A stretch of DNA of 64,000 bases from Bacillota bacterium (GTDB lineage Bacteria > Bacillota > UBA4882 > UBA8346), in the NCBI GenBank assembly GCA_029776205.1, contig JAKOTQ010000061.1, positions 27,753 through 91,752 of the forward strand. Direction: 5' to 3'. The position numbers and the translations under genes were made by a program. The notes under the pieces were generated by a model. The model ran no database searches, had not been told where the DNA came from, and worked only from the letters and a program-made list of their open reading frames with translations. Positions 46,672-56,438 of this stretch are shown piece by piece. Within the stretch, counting starts at the first letter, position 1. Each line of letters starts with the position of its first letter.

Positions 46672-47999
46672 CCTTCTTCAAGAATCCAAGTCAGCCAATC
46701 CGCTGCCCGAGTGGGCACCACGGCAATTCGCCGAGGCTCACATGCACGCATCAATTCATCCAGACTTGTACCGTCTAAAAAGACGGCTTCATCTTGTTTT
46801 AACGTAATTTGAGGAATCAAAAAGAGTCCGGAGTCATCCGGATACTCCCGAATGGCTTCGATTAAATCCTTACCGACTAATAAACCGGCCACAGTTACCG
46901 TTTCACCGAAGAACCGATTGGTGACCGGCAGGACCGAAAGGCGGATCCCGGGACAATCCTTGGCAAAGCGTTCCGCAATATCCTGCCATAATCCCCGAGC
47001 TGACCGCCCGGTAACCACCGTTAACTGCAGATGCACTTTACGGAGCTTAGGCAACAATTCCTCAAAAGTTTCTTCAAACTCACTATAAAACCACCGCAAC
47101 AAGCCTACACCGTTATCCAGTTGCGGATATCCTTCATAAGCCGTCTCCTGCGGTAACGGTTCCTCCGCAGCCAGATACCATTCGTCCGCAGCAAACACAA
47201 ACCGCGTTTCCAATTTAGGCAAGAGTTCCTGCTGGAACCGATGAACAATTTTTAGGACGTTAGCAGCCTCATCTTTATTAAACCCCTTCAATGGAAAGAG
47301 TCTTTCCCGATGAGCTGTTAATCCAACCGGCACCACGGCGAGACTGGCGACTCCGGGAGCTAAAGCTGCCAAGTCATCGATAGTCCGCTCTAAAACTTCG
47401 CCGTCATTTATCCCGGGACACAACACCGCTTGCGTATGAACCATGATCCCGGCCTCGACTAATCTTCTTAACTGAGCTAATATTTCTCCCGCTTTTGGCG
47501 ACCCGATCAGACGGCAGCGAACCTCCGGATCAGTGGCATGAACCGAAACATATAACGGGCTTAAATGTAATTCTTCAATCCGCCGCCAGTCTTTTTCTGT
47601 CAAATTGGTCAAGGTAATATAACAGCCCTGCAAAAAGGATAAACGATAATCATCGTCTTTTACATACAGTGTTGGCCGCTGTCCCTTGGGCAATTGATGG
47701 ACAAAGCAAAAGAGACAATTATTTTTACACACTCTGATCCCATCATAGATCAACCCTTCAAAAGACAGCCCCAGCGGTTCATCGGGATCTTTTTCAAACT
47801 CGACAACTTCTATCATCCCGGATTTCTTTTCGAGCTCAAGCTCAATTTCGGGTTCAGAACTTAACGTAAGAAAACGAATGAAATCATCCAGCGGCTGCCC
47901 ATTTAAACGTAATAACCGGTCTCCCGGTTCCAATTCTAATTCATCAGCGATACTTCCAGGCATAACCTCCCGAATAACCGCGCCAACTGATTTTACCAT
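46644..47999 (-). CDS. DUF512 radical SAM protein with N-terminal PDZ domain
   Basis: A 451-residue protein: PDZ domain (about 5-60, PGSIADELELEPGDRLLRLNG), a radical SAM-like core with CKNNCLFCFVHQLPKG (CxxxCxxC) and the KDDDYRLSFLQG block, and a C-terminal DUF512 domain with PVTNRFFGETVTVAGLL. It is a conserved Firmicute/Cyanobacteria family of unknown reaction that is often next to der. It leads the DUF512-der-plsY-gpsA run and overlaps der. Confidence 0.93.
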   Translation of the reverse strand: MVKSVGAVIREVMPGSIADELELEPGDRLLRLNGQPLDDFIRFLTLSSEPEIELELEKKSGMIEVVEFEKDPDEPLGLSFEGLIYDGIRVCKNNCLFCFVHQLPKGQRPTLYVKDDDYRLSFLQGCYITLTNLTEKDWRRIEELHLSPLYVSVHATDPEVRCRLIGSPKAGEILAQLRRLVEAGIMVHTQAVLCPGINDGEVLERTIDDLAALAPGVASLAVVPVGLTAHRERLFPLKGFNKDEAANVLKIVHRFQQELLPKLETRFVFAADEWYLAAEEPLPQETAYEGYPQLDNGVGLLRWFYSEFEETFEELLPKLRKVHLQLTVVTGRSARGLWQDIAERFAKDCPGIRLSVLPVTNRFFGETVTVAGLLVGKDLIEAIREYPDDSGLFLIPQITLKQDEAVFLDGTSLDELMRACEPRRIAVVPTRAADWLTWILEEGCVNLCHEQ

Positions 48000-48081
48000 C
48001 TCATTCCTCCTGAGATAGGAAGATTCGCGCTTTTACCATCAAATCCTGCTGAGTACGAGGAATTTCGTATGAACGGCACAT

Positions 48082-48108
48082 AAAAAATAATCAGGCATCG
48101 GCCTGATT
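48082..48108 (-). terminator. Terminator overlapping the stop of the stress-protein-like gene
   Basis: AATCAGGC (48089-48096) pairs with GCCTGATT (48101-48108), followed on the minus strand by ATTTTTTATG. The stop codon of the gene is inside the stem. Confidence 0.75.
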
Positions 48109-48528
48109 GGAAAGGAGCGCTGCCCCGCAATTTTCAAGGATCAGGCGCACTTCATCCATGGCTTCCGGCTCAGCTTCCACGATAGCCACAACTTTCCCGT
48201 CAGAAAGCGCCTGTTGCAGGCCGTTCCCTCGATTCTTGACCGTTGATATCAGATCCGCTCCCCCGGCCAAGGAACCGTATTTTACGGAACCTACCCCGTC
48301 CAGATAACCGGTTTTCAGGCCTGACCACCGTTCCTTAGTCTTTGATGAGTTATCGCCGATAAAACCTTCAGCTGCCGTCTCCCAGCGGAGGTTTCCTGGG
48401 TCGGCTTCCTTTGATTCCGGATATATAACCGAAACCCAGGCCCGATTCCAACTGGCCTTTTTCACTTGCCCTAGTGCCGACCGGGCATCCTCAATCTGCT
48501 GAAATACTCCGTAAATCGCTTCCCGCAC
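48091..48528 (-). CDS. General-stress-17M/YflT-like protein
   Basis: A 145-residue protein. The start REAIYGVFQQIEDARSALGQVKKA and WVSVIYPE, plus the end DGKVVAIVEAEPEAMDEVRLILENCGA, match the two halves of the YflT/GSP17M small alpha-beta domain found in many Firmicute stress proteins. The middle 60 residues are Gly/Ser-rich and include GLKTGYLDGVGSVKYGSLAGGADLIS. Molecular role unknown. GTG start with a GGGG site nine bases upstream. It is a single gene. Confidence 0.6.
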   Translation of the reverse strand: MREAIYGVFQQIEDARSALGQVKKASWNRAWVSVIYPESKEADPGNLRWETAAEGFIGDNSSKTKERWSGLKTGYLDGVGSVKYGSLAGGADLISTVKNRGNGLQQALSDGKVVAIVEAEPEAMDEVRLILENCGAALLSNQADA

Positions 48529-48697
48529 TGAAAGGAACCCCTTTCCTTAAATGTTCCATCCATTATCCTTCCCCAACCCATCCTTTTCTAACGGCATTGA
48601 CTGTATAACATAATTTTCCATAAATAAGCGGTATATCACGACCGTCTTCGGAAAAACTATGAAATGTCATTTCACGTCCCCAAAGGAGGTGATCTTC
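48529..48697. other. Divergent intergenic spacer
   Basis: A 169-base region between two divergent genes. A plus-strand ATG at 48659 opens a longer frame for the holin-like gene but lacks a ribosome site. No clear promoter was recognised. Confidence 0.4.
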
Positions 48698-49030
48698 GTG
48701 GACTGGTTAAGAACCATTGTACGGTTTATCGTCTCAGCCATTGTGTTAATGGTCGTAGGGGCTATTGTACCGGGATTTAGCGCTTTAAGTTTCGGCAATG
48801 CTTTATTAGCTGCATTAGTTATTGCCGGACTCAGTTATCTGATCGAATTGGTCTTGGGCAAAGATATTTCACCCTATGCCCATGGTGTCGTCGGTTTCCT
48901 GGTTTCTGCGGTTGTGATTTACCTTACCCAGTTTATTGTGCCCGATATGTCCGTTTCCATGATCGGTGCTTTACTTGCGTCGTTGGTCATCGGGATCATT
49001 GATCTCTTTGTCCCCACCAAAATCAAATAA
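48698..49030 (+). CDS. Phage holin family 4 (YvlD-like) membrane protein
   Basis: A 110-residue protein with four membrane segments covering nearly its whole length. It matches the PF04020 phage-holin-4/YvlD family: WLRTIVRFIVSAIVLMVVGAI near the start (given here as WLRTIVRFIVSA), VPGFSALSFGNALLAAL, and a final IGALLASLVIGIID. Despite the name these are usually chromosomal genes of unknown role. The GTG at 48698 follows an AAGGAGGTGA site by 5 bases and is preferred to the ATG at 48659. Confidence 0.85.
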   Translation: MDWLRTIVRFIVSAIVLMVVGAIVPGFSALSFGNALLAALVIAGLSYLIELVLGKDISPYAHGVVGFLVSAVVIYLTQFIVPDMSVSMIGALLASLVIGIIDLFVPTKIK

Positions 49031-49045
49031 AATTGAAAACGGACC

Positions 49046-49096
49046 AAAAAATTAAGGACTGTATTCGAAAAGTCTCGAGATAGTCCTTAATTTTTT
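49046..49096. terminator. Bidirectional terminator
   Basis: AAAAAATTAAGGACT (49046-49060) and AGTCCTTAATTTTTT (49082-49096) form a 15-bp stem with a 21-base loop. It lies between the convergent genes at 48698 and 49122. Confidence 0.8.
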
Positions 49097-49121
49097 ACTT
49101 GGAATCATACATTTTTATATT

Positions 49122-49721
49122 TTAGCGTCGTCTTAAAATATAATCAAGGATGATCGATCGTTTGGTATTCAGTCGAATCGATTTCAAAATCTCCTTAAAT
49201 TCATCCTCACACCGGTATTTCCCGTTTAAGGCCCCAGTCATCCCTACTACAATTAAAAACTCCTTCCACGGAATGATTATTACCCGGCCTAAACAATCCA
49301 ACGTCTGCTGCTCATTTTTTACTTGAAATTTCATCCGGATCATCATCGCCGGATGCCCGTCGACTTTGAAATTGGGATCCGTCTTCAATATTTCACAAGA
49401 CTCCAGAGGACGGGATACCTCTTCCACCAATCTTTCTAACCGTTCCTCCGGTGATAAGTTCTTCGGCAGATGGTTGAGGCGACAACCGCATTGAACAGTC
49501 GGCAACGGCACATCCCGCTGAGAATGTTTTTTATAAAAGTATACAAAGGGCACCAATTGCTTCGCAAGAATCTGTTTAAATCGACCCGTATATTCCAAGC
49601 GCGTAAAATTAAATAACGGCGCATTTTTTTGGGGTTGAAAAGTCCAATCCGCCGGCTTAGTGATGGAAAACTGAAGCAGGTTGTTGTAATAGAGATTCGA
49701 TTGCTTACGCTGAAATAACAT
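49122..49721 (-). CDS. Hypothetical protein, possible PsbP/DUF1795-like fold
   Basis: A 199-residue soluble protein without signal peptide. FSITKPADWTFQ near the start and a late GKYRCEDEFKEILKSIRL resemble the beginning and end of PsbP/Mog1-type domains, but this is a weak visual match. Two Cys and a C-terminal Arg-rich tail are seen. GAGGTG lies 5 bases before the ATG, supporting translation. Single gene; function unknown. Confidence 0.55.
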   Translation of the reverse strand: MLFQRKQSNLYYNNLLQFSITKPADWTFQPQKNAPLFNFTRLEYTGRFKQILAKQLVPFVYFYKKHSQRDVPLPTVQCGCRLNHLPKNLSPEERLERLVEEVSRPLESCEILKTDPNFKVDGHPAMMIRMKFQVKNEQQTLDCLGRVIIIPWKEFLIVVGMTGALNGKYRCEDEFKEILKSIRLNTKRSIILDYILRRR

Positions 49722-50132
49722 TCATCCACCTCAATTATTAAGAATTACAGTTCGGCTTTGACAAACTACCTTTTAAATTATACAAATATTCGACAAATCC
49801 TCTATTGATGGTTGTAACGGGCGTAATTATACTGATTCAAAGACTGCTCAACTACGATATTCCTGTCTCATAATTGTATCCGGTCTCAGTAAATCCGGAT
49901 TTAGTTTTGAACCGCTTACGTATTTTCATGCAGTCCCTGTTCCCCTGATCCTTGTATGCGGATAGTGGAAAAACGAAGGCAAAGAGGCTTTTGAGAAGTA
50001 TGTCGAGAGAAAAAAGAAAGAAGTGGAGACAAACAGACCAGACAAAGAAGATTAAGGAATTCATTCATCCCGCCCTCTTCAATAGTTGAGAAATATTTGC
50101 CTACTGAGACGCAATTCCATCGAATATCTTGG
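49722..50132. other. Gene-poor stretch between 49122 gene and polC
   Basis: Within a 619-base gap no firm gene was found. Two overlapping minus-strand frames (49852-50064, 70 codons; 49916-50143, 75 codons) share one GAGGG site; both are short, low in conserved features and probably not coding. The region is AT-rich near 49740-49850. It might hold decayed coding sequence or a small RNA. Confidence 0.35.
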
Positions 50133-50178
50133 CAAAAAAACACAAAATTCCTCTCTGTTACCTTACAGAGAGGAATTT
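50133..50178 (-). terminator. Terminator of the ispG-proS-polC operon
   Basis: AAATTCCTCTCTGT (50145-50158) pairs perfectly with ACAGAGAGGAATTT (50165-50178), a 14-bp stem, and on the minus strand is followed by TTGTGTTTTTTT. It lies 163 bases past the polC stop. Confidence 0.75.
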
Positions 50179-50340
50179 ATGATCTGACAATGTTGCATAA
50201 CCCAAATTCCGCGCCTTCACTCAAGACCGCAAAATCCTTGCCAAAATACATGGGCACACGTCCTCGCATAAACTTAAAGTCATCACGGCACCCTCACTCA
50301 TTTCAGCAAATTCATTCCCATCGCATAAGCTTTTTTAGCC

Positions 50341-53300
50341 TCAAAAAAGGGCCAGTTGATCCGTTTCCGTCATCCCCTCGAGACATCCATGCTTCTGTAA
50401 CACCTCGATCACGGCCGAACTCAGCCGCGCCCTGGTCTTCAAATCCTCAATGGACCGGAACTTTCCTTCCTCGCGGGCTGCCGCAATGGCTTTCGCTGCA
50501 TTTTCGCCCAGACCCTGCAGGGAAGCCAGCGGCGGCAATAAGCCGTCGGGAGTGATCAGGAACCGGTTGGGATGGGATTTATAAATATCCACATGAAGGA
50601 AACGAATTCCCCGAAGCATGGCTTCAACCACCATCTCCAAGATCACATCCAGGTTTTTCTCCTTTTGCGTCGCATCATTTCCCTTTTGCTTAATCTGCTC
50701 CCTGTAACTTTTGACGGCCTCAAGCCCGCCCACCACGATATCGGCATCGAACTCGTCGGCCCGAACGCTAAAATAGGTGGCATAATAAGCTTCAGGGTAA
50801 TTCACCTTAAACCAGGCGATCCGGAAGGCCATCATCACATAAGCGACAGCATGGGCTTTCGGGAACATGTACTTAATCTTCAAGCAAGAATCGATATACC
50901 AGTCAGGAACCCCATGTTCCTTCATGATTTGGATCTCTTCTTCGTCCAAACCCTTTCCTTTACGGACTCTCTCCATGATTTTAAAGGCCGTTTTCGGAGG
51001 CAGCCCCTTAAAGATCAGGTAGTTCATAATATCATCACGGGTCGAGATAACTTCCGAAAGTTTCGCCGTCCCGTTCTTAATCAATTCCTGGGCATTTCCC
51101 AGCCACACATTGGTTCCGTGGGATAAACCGGAGATGAATACCAACTCCGCAAAGGTGGTAGGCCGGGTTTCCTCCAGCATCTGCCGGACAAACCCGGTAC
51201 CGAACTCCGGAATACCGAGGGTTCCCAGATCAAAGCCCATCTGTTCCGGGGTGATCCCTAAAGGCTCAATGGACGAGAAGATCTTCATGGTCTGCGGGTC
51301 TCCCATTTTGACGGTCCGCGGATCGATCCCGGTCAGGTCATGGAGCATCCGGATGACTGTCGGATCATCATGGCCTAGGATGTCCAGCTTCACCAAACGG
51401 CCTTCCAAGGCACCATGATAGTCAAAATGAGTGGTAATCCATTCCGCCTTTTTATCATTGGCCGGATACTGAATGGGCGTAAAATTATAAATCTCCTGAT
51501 CCTTCGGAACAACATACAAGCCTCCCGGATGTTGGCCCGTCGAACGGCGGACGCCGGTACAACCCTTGACCAATCGATTCATCTCTGCCTGACGCAGGCG
51601 AAGCCCTTTATCCTCCGCATAACCTTTGACAAATCCAAAAGCTGTCTTTTCTGCCAACCCGGTAACGGTCCCTGCCCGGAAAACATATCCTTTGCCGAAT
51701 AATTCCTCGGTATATTTGTGAATCACCGGCTGATATTCGCCGGAGAAGTTCAAGTCGATATCCGGTTCCTTATCGCCTTCAAATCCCATAAAGGTCGCAA
51801 AAGGAATATCCTGTCCATCCTTGATCAACGGATGACCGCATTGAGGACAGTCTTTATCGGGCAAATCGTAACCGGATGCAATGGCACCGGTCTCCATAAA
51901 TTCACTGTATTTACAATTGGGGCACCGATAATGGCCCGGTAACGGATTCACTTCGGTGATATTACACATGGTGGCCACAAAGGAGGAACCGACAGATCCC
52001 CGGGAACCGACCAGATAACCGTCATCCAGGGATTTCTTCACCAATTTCTGGGCAGTCAAATACAACACCGCATACCCGTGGCCAATGATGCTTTTTAACT
52101 CCCATTCCAAACGGTCTTCCACCAATTTGGGAAGCGGGTCGCCATATAGTTCCTTCGCCCGGGTGTAAGCCATGGTACGAATCTCCTCTTCAGCACCAGG
52201 GATAACCGGCGGGCAGAACTGATTCGGCAGCGGAGTCACATCTTCCACCTGTTCCAAAATCCGGGCCGGGTCGTTGATGACCACTTTCTTAGCGAGTTCC
52301 TCCCCGAGATAATCAAACTCCCGCAGCATTTCTTCCGTGGTCCGGAAGTATAAAGGCGCCTGGTGGTCCGCATCCTCGAATCCTTGCCCCATCAACAATA
52401 TTTTACGGTAGATTTCATCCTGGGGATGGAGAAAATGGACGTCTCCAGTGGCAACCACCGGTTTACCCAGCTTACGGCCGAGCTCGATGATCTTCCTGTT
52501 ATAATCCTGGAGTTCTTCCACGGATTTGACCCGCCCCTGATTGATCAGGAACTGATTGTTGCCAATGGGCTGAATCTCCAAATAATCATAAAACTCTGCA
52601 ATTTCTTCCAGTTTGCTGTCGTCCGCTCCGTCCAAAATTGCCTGATACAGTTCACCGGCTTCACAGGCACTGCCGACAATCAACCCTTCCCGGAACTCCA
52701 CTAAAAGAGACCGGGGAATCCGGGGATGCCGGTGAAAATAATGAATATGCGAATCAGAGACCAACCGGTACAGGTGTTTCATGCCGATTTGACTCTTCAC
52801 CAACAACACGATATGGTTGGTCCGTAGATGTTCAACATTGGCCTCTTTAACCAGTTGATTGAGATCGGCCAAACGTTCAAAATGGCGGTCGGCGATCTTC
52901 TCCAGGGCTTTCAAGAGAATTTGGGCGGCACACTCGGCATCATCACCGGCCCGGTGATGATTTAAAAGTTTAATGCCTAATTCCTTTGCCACATGATTCA
53001 ACCGGTAGCTTTTAAACTGGGGCCAAACGGATCGGGCCAACCCCAAGGTATCCAAATAGACCGGTTGGATCTTTTCGTTATAAAACTGCTGGTGTTTTGC
53101 AGTGATAAAACCTACGTCAAACCGGGCGTTATGAGCTACCAATACGGCTCCTTTGCAAAACTCCATAAACGCTGAAAGCACTTCTTCCGGCGCTGCCGCA
53201 TCCGCCACCATATCCGGAGTAATCCCGGTCAACTTTTGAATTTCTTCGGAAATCTCCTTGGTAGGCCGGATAAGGCGGTGAAACTCGCCAATTTTTTGGC

Positions 53301-54651
53301 CCCCTTTGTACTTCACCGCGCCGATCTCCAGCAAGTCCTCTTTCATCGGATTGAAACCAGTGGTCTCAATGTCAAATACGACAAAAACCGCATCCTCAAT
53401 CCGTTCTTCCGCAGCTCCCACCACGATAGGAATCCCGTCATCCACCAGATACCCTTCCATCCCGTAGATCACTTTGATGCCGGCCTTTTTGGCGACACTC
53501 ATAACCTCCGGAAAGGAATGGACCACACCGTGATCGGTAATAGCAATGGCCGGATGGCCCCATTTGGCCGCCTGCTTAATGACATCCGCCACATCCACCA
53601 CCGCATCCATCGCGCTCATCTTCGTATGGAGATGGAGCTCGATCCGTTTTTCCGGCGCATTATCCACCCGCTCCACAGGCCTGGCCGCATTAATATGATT
53701 AACCATTAACCCCAGTTCCCGGGTAAATGGGTCCATCTGCAATTCGCCCTGCATCATCACCCATTTCCCTTCCTGGAGCAGTTCATCCAGGGGTTCGGCT
53801 TTGCGGGGGAATACTTTAAAACTGATGGAGTCAGTATAATCGGTGATATCGCCCAGATAAAACTTTTTCCCGTTTTTGGAGACACGGGTCTCAAAACGGA
53901 AGATCTCACCGGTGATAATCACCGTCTCCCCTTCTTCCGTCAATTGCTTGATGGGAACAGACTCTCCATTAATCCGTTTGCCGTAAATCACATCCGGATT
54001 GGTTTCAGCTGTCCCTTTAGCACTTCCGGCGGAAGGTTTTTTAACGCCGGTACTGGCCATCAAAGACTGGAAATAAGCTTCTTCTTCCTTTTCCTTCATT
54101 AACTCTTCTTCGAGGATTTTCTCATCATAGTCACCCAAGGTAAAATGGAGCCTGACGTCATCTAAAAGCAGCTCCCGTAACACTTCTTCCAGTTCTTCGC
54201 GGCGGCGCTCCAAGTATTCCACACCGGCTTTATTGCGGACCTGGACCTCAATGTTGTGATCCCCCGTAACATGATATTTGGCCTCGACCAGCCACCCGTT
54301 CACGCCGCCGTATTTCTTTGAGACTGTCGCCACAAACCGTTCCCAGTTTCGGGCCAACCGTTCCTCAAAAGGCGGCAGATCGTCGGGTGTCACAATTTTC
54401 AGTCGAACTTTGGAGAGGCCCAATACCAATGAAGCCAATGCATTTTCCAATTCCGCCTTTTCACTTTCAGATAACCTGCTTTTAAGCAATAAGGTAATTT
54501 CCCAGAGAGACTCCTTGGTATTCACAAGGATCTCCGAGATAACCCCCTCTTCCAATATGGGATGAATCGGAAAAGAAAAGGAGACTTGTTCAATCCCCTT
54601 AAATGCTTTCAATGAACGGTTATCTGGTTTTAAAACATACTGGTCGGCCAT
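50341..54651 (-). CDS. polC: DNA polymerase III PolC, Gram-positive type alpha subunit
   Basis: A 1436-residue replicative polymerase with built-in proofreading. N-terminal domain, OB fold (about 230-320, VIITGEIFRFE), PHP domain (ELHLHTKMSAMDAVVDV, ITDHGVVHSF) split by the 3'-5' exonuclease (VFDIETTGFN near residue 420; AHNARFDVGF), then the polymerase core with zinc cysteines CPNC ... CPQC, PDIDLNFSGEYQ and HPGGLYVVP. Near the end, an LQGLG(E)-type HhH region. ATG has GAGGTGA upstream. It is last in the ispG-proS-polC unit. PolC is Firmicute-specific. Confidence 0.98.
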   Translation of the reverse strand: MADQYVLKPDNRSLKAFKGIEQVSFSFPIHPILEEGVISEILVNTKESLWEITLLLKSRLSESEKAELENALASLVLGLSKVRLKIVTPDDLPPFEERLARNWERFVATVSKKYGGVNGWLVEAKYHVTGDHNIEVQVRNKAGVEYLERRREELEEVLRELLLDDVRLHFTLGDYDEKILEEELMKEKEEEAYFQSLMASTGVKKPSAGSAKGTAETNPDVIYGKRINGESVPIKQLTEEGETVIITGEIFRFETRVSKNGKKFYLGDITDYTDSISFKVFPRKAEPLDELLQEGKWVMMQGELQMDPFTRELGLMVNHINAARPVERVDNAPEKRIELHLHTKMSAMDAVVDVADVIKQAAKWGHPAIAITDHGVVHSFPEVMSVAKKAGIKVIYGMEGYLVDDGIPIVVGAAEERIEDAVFVVFDIETTGFNPMKEDLLEIGAVKYKGGQKIGEFHRLIRPTKEISEEIQKLTGITPDMVADAAAPEEVLSAFMEFCKGAVLVAHNARFDVGFITAKHQQFYNEKIQPVYLDTLGLARSVWPQFKSYRLNHVAKELGIKLLNHHRAGDDAECAAQILLKALEKIADRHFERLADLNQLVKEANVEHLRTNHIVLLVKSQIGMKHLYRLVSDSHIHYFHRHPRIPRSLLVEFREGLIVGSACEAGELYQAILDGADDSKLEEIAEFYDYLEIQPIGNNQFLINQGRVKSVEELQDYNRKIIELGRKLGKPVVATGDVHFLHPQDEIYRKILLMGQGFEDADHQAPLYFRTTEEMLREFDYLGEELAKKVVINDPARILEQVEDVTPLPNQFCPPVIPGAEEEIRTMAYTRAKELYGDPLPKLVEDRLEWELKSIIGHGYAVLYLTAQKLVKKSLDDGYLVGSRGSVGSSFVATMCNITEVNPLPGHYRCPNCKYSEFMETGAIASGYDLPDKDCPQCGHPLIKDGQDIPFATFMGFEGDKEPDIDLNFSGEYQPVIHKYTEELFGKGYVFRAGTVTGLAEKTAFGFVKGYAEDKGLRLRQAEMNRLVKGCTGVRRSTGQHPGGLYVVPKDQEIYNFTPIQYPANDKKAEWITTHFDYHGALEGRLVKLDILGHDDPTVIRMLHDLTGIDPRTVKMGDPQTMKIFSSIEPLGITPEQMGFDLGTLGIPEFGTGFVRQMLEETRPTTFAELVFISGLSHGTNVWLGNAQELIKNGTAKLSEVISTRDDIMNYLIFKGLPPKTAFKIMERVRKGKGLDEEEIQIMKEHGVPDWYIDSCLKIKYMFPKAHAVAYVMMAFRIAWFKVNYPEAYYATYFSVRADEFDADIVVGGLEAVKSYREQIKQKGNDATQKEKNLDVILEMVVEAMLRGIRFLHVDIYKSHPNRFLITPDGLLPPLASLQGLGENAAKAIAAAREEGKFRSIEDLKTRARLSSAVIEVLQKHGCLEGMTETDQLALF

Positions 54652-54707
54652 TTAATCATTCACCTCATAGCTTAAAACAACAACAAGCAAGACATTCATA
54701 CTAACAT

Positions 54708-56438
54708 TCATAGCGCCTGAGTCTCAGTGGCTTTGAGAGCCGATTGAATGAACTTCACCGCGTTCTGGACCACTTCGCCAATGGACCAACGGGCATCCTC
54801 GCCGGTCTGGCGGAACCGGACTTCCACCTCACCCTGAGCCAACCCTTTCGGCCCGATAGTGATCCGAATGGGAATCCCGATCAAGTCAGCATCCTTAAAT
54901 TTCACTCCAGGGCGTTCATTCCGGTCATCCAACAATACTTCCACGCCTTGTGCAGTCAGATCCCTATAAAGCTCCTCGGCTACAGGCAACTGATCCGCAC
55001 TAACCGGAACCAGATGCACTTGATAAGGAGCGATAGCCATCGGCCACTTAATACCGTTTTCATCGTAATTTTGCTCAATGGCAGCTGCCATCGTCCGACT
55101 GATACCGATCCCGTAACACCCCATAATAATCGGCATGCTTTGACCTTTTTCATCCAGGAAATTAGCACCCAGCGCTTTACTATACTTAGTTCCCAGTTTA
55201 AAGATTTGTCCAACTTCAATGCCGCGGGCTTCCAATAAATGGCCTTGGCAATGAGGACACCGTTCTCCGGCACAAGCGGTCCGAAGATCCACATACTCGA
55301 CTTTAGGAAAATCCCGCTGAGGCTCAACATATTGATAATGGAAACCAACTTCGTTGGCACCGACAACCACCTGGTGCATCCCTTCAACCAGGGTATCTGC
55401 CAGGATCCGCACTTTGGCCGGATCCAGCCCAATCGGGCCCACATATCCCACAGGCAGCCCAAAAACTTCCTGGATTTCTTCAGGAGAAGCCAGATACAGT
55501 TTGTTACCTCCGACAATGTTTCCAAGTTTAATTTCGTTAACTTGGTCTGAACCCCGGACCAGTACTGCCACATATCCAAAATCGGTCCCGTAAAATAATG
55601 TTTTAACCGTCTGTTCGGGAGCGATCTTCAAAAATGAGCAAACTTCGTCGATGGTTTTTTGTTCCGGCGTCGCCACCCGTTCCATCGGTTTTATCTCATT
55701 ATCCGCCGCAGCCTGGGAAATCACTGAAACAGCTTTCTCCACATTGGCGGCATAATTGCAACTGTCACAATATAAAATCAACGCTTCACCGGCTTCAGCC
55801 AATACCATAAATTCCTGGCTGGAGTTACCGCCAATGGCACCGGAATCAGCTTCCACCGGTCGGAACCGTAAGCCGCAGCGGCTGAAAATCCGGTTATAAG
55901 CCCGGTACATCGCTTGATAACTTTCTTCCAAGCCAGCTTCGTCCACATCAAAGGAGTATAAATCTTTCATGATAAATTCCCGGCCGCGCATCAAACCGAA
56001 CCGGGGCCGAATCTCATCCCGGTATTTATTTTGAATCTGATAAAGCCTGAGAGGCAAATCCCGATAAGACCGAACTTCATTTTTCACAATAGTGGTGATA
56101 ATCTCCTCATGGGTCGGTCCAAGGCAAAACTCCCGATTATGCCGGTCTGTTAACCGGAACATCTCATCACCGTATACATCCCAACGGCCACTTTCCCGCC
56201 AAATCTCAGCCGGTTGGACGATGGGAAGGGCCAACTCCTGCCCGTTCTCCCGATCCATCTCCTCCCGGACAATGCGGGATATCTTGGTTAATACCCGCTG
56301 GGCCAATGGCAAATAAGTATAAACCCCGGCAGCCGATTTCCGAATCATTCCGGCTCTCAACATCAACTTATGACTGATAATTTCCGCTTCAGCCGGCGTT
56401 TCTCGTAACGTCGGCGCAAACAACATGGATTGACGCAT
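54708..56438 (-). CDS. proS: Prolyl-tRNA synthetase
   Basis: A 576-residue class II synthetase of the bacterial type with an editing insertion domain (about 230-390). Class II motifs are seen: [32 protein letters not shown] and [17 protein letters not shown]; the anticodon domain has [18 protein letters not shown]. The ATG at 56438 shares its A with the TGA of ispG (TGATG) and has GGAGG seven bases upstream; the TTG one codon earlier is not preferred. It sits between ispG and polC. Confidence 0.97.
   Translation of the reverse strand: MRQSMLFAPTLRETPAEAEIISHKLMLRAGMIRKSAAGVYTYLPLAQRVLTKISRIVREEMDRENGQELALPIVQPAEIWRESGRWDVYGDEMFRLTDRHNREFCLGPTHEEIITTIVKNEVRSYRDLPLRLYQIQNKYRDEIRPRFGLMRGREFIMKDLYSFDVDEAGLEESYQAMYRAYNRIFSRCGLRFRPVEADSGAIGGNSSQEFMVLAEAGEALILYCDSCNYAANVEKAVSVISQAAADNEIKPMERVATPEQKTIDEVCSFLKIAPEQTVKTLFYGTDFGYVAVLVRGSDQVNEIKLGNIVGGNKLYLASPEEIQEVFGLPVGYVGPIGLDPAKVRILADTLVEGMHQVVVGANEVGFHYQYVEPQRDFPKVEYVDLRTACAGERCPHCQGHLLEARGIEVGQIFKLGTKYSKALGANFLDEKGQSMPIIMGCYGIGISRTMAAAIEQNYDENGIKWPMAIAPYQVHLVPVSADQLPVAEELYRDLTAQGVEVLLDDRNERPGVKFKDADLIGIPIRITIGPKGLAQGEVEVRFRQTGEDARWSIGEVVQNAVKFIQSALKATETQAL

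Noticed and set aside
50097..50555. 152-codon plus-strand frame
   Set aside because: It crosses the polC terminator hairpin and runs antisense to the end of polC.
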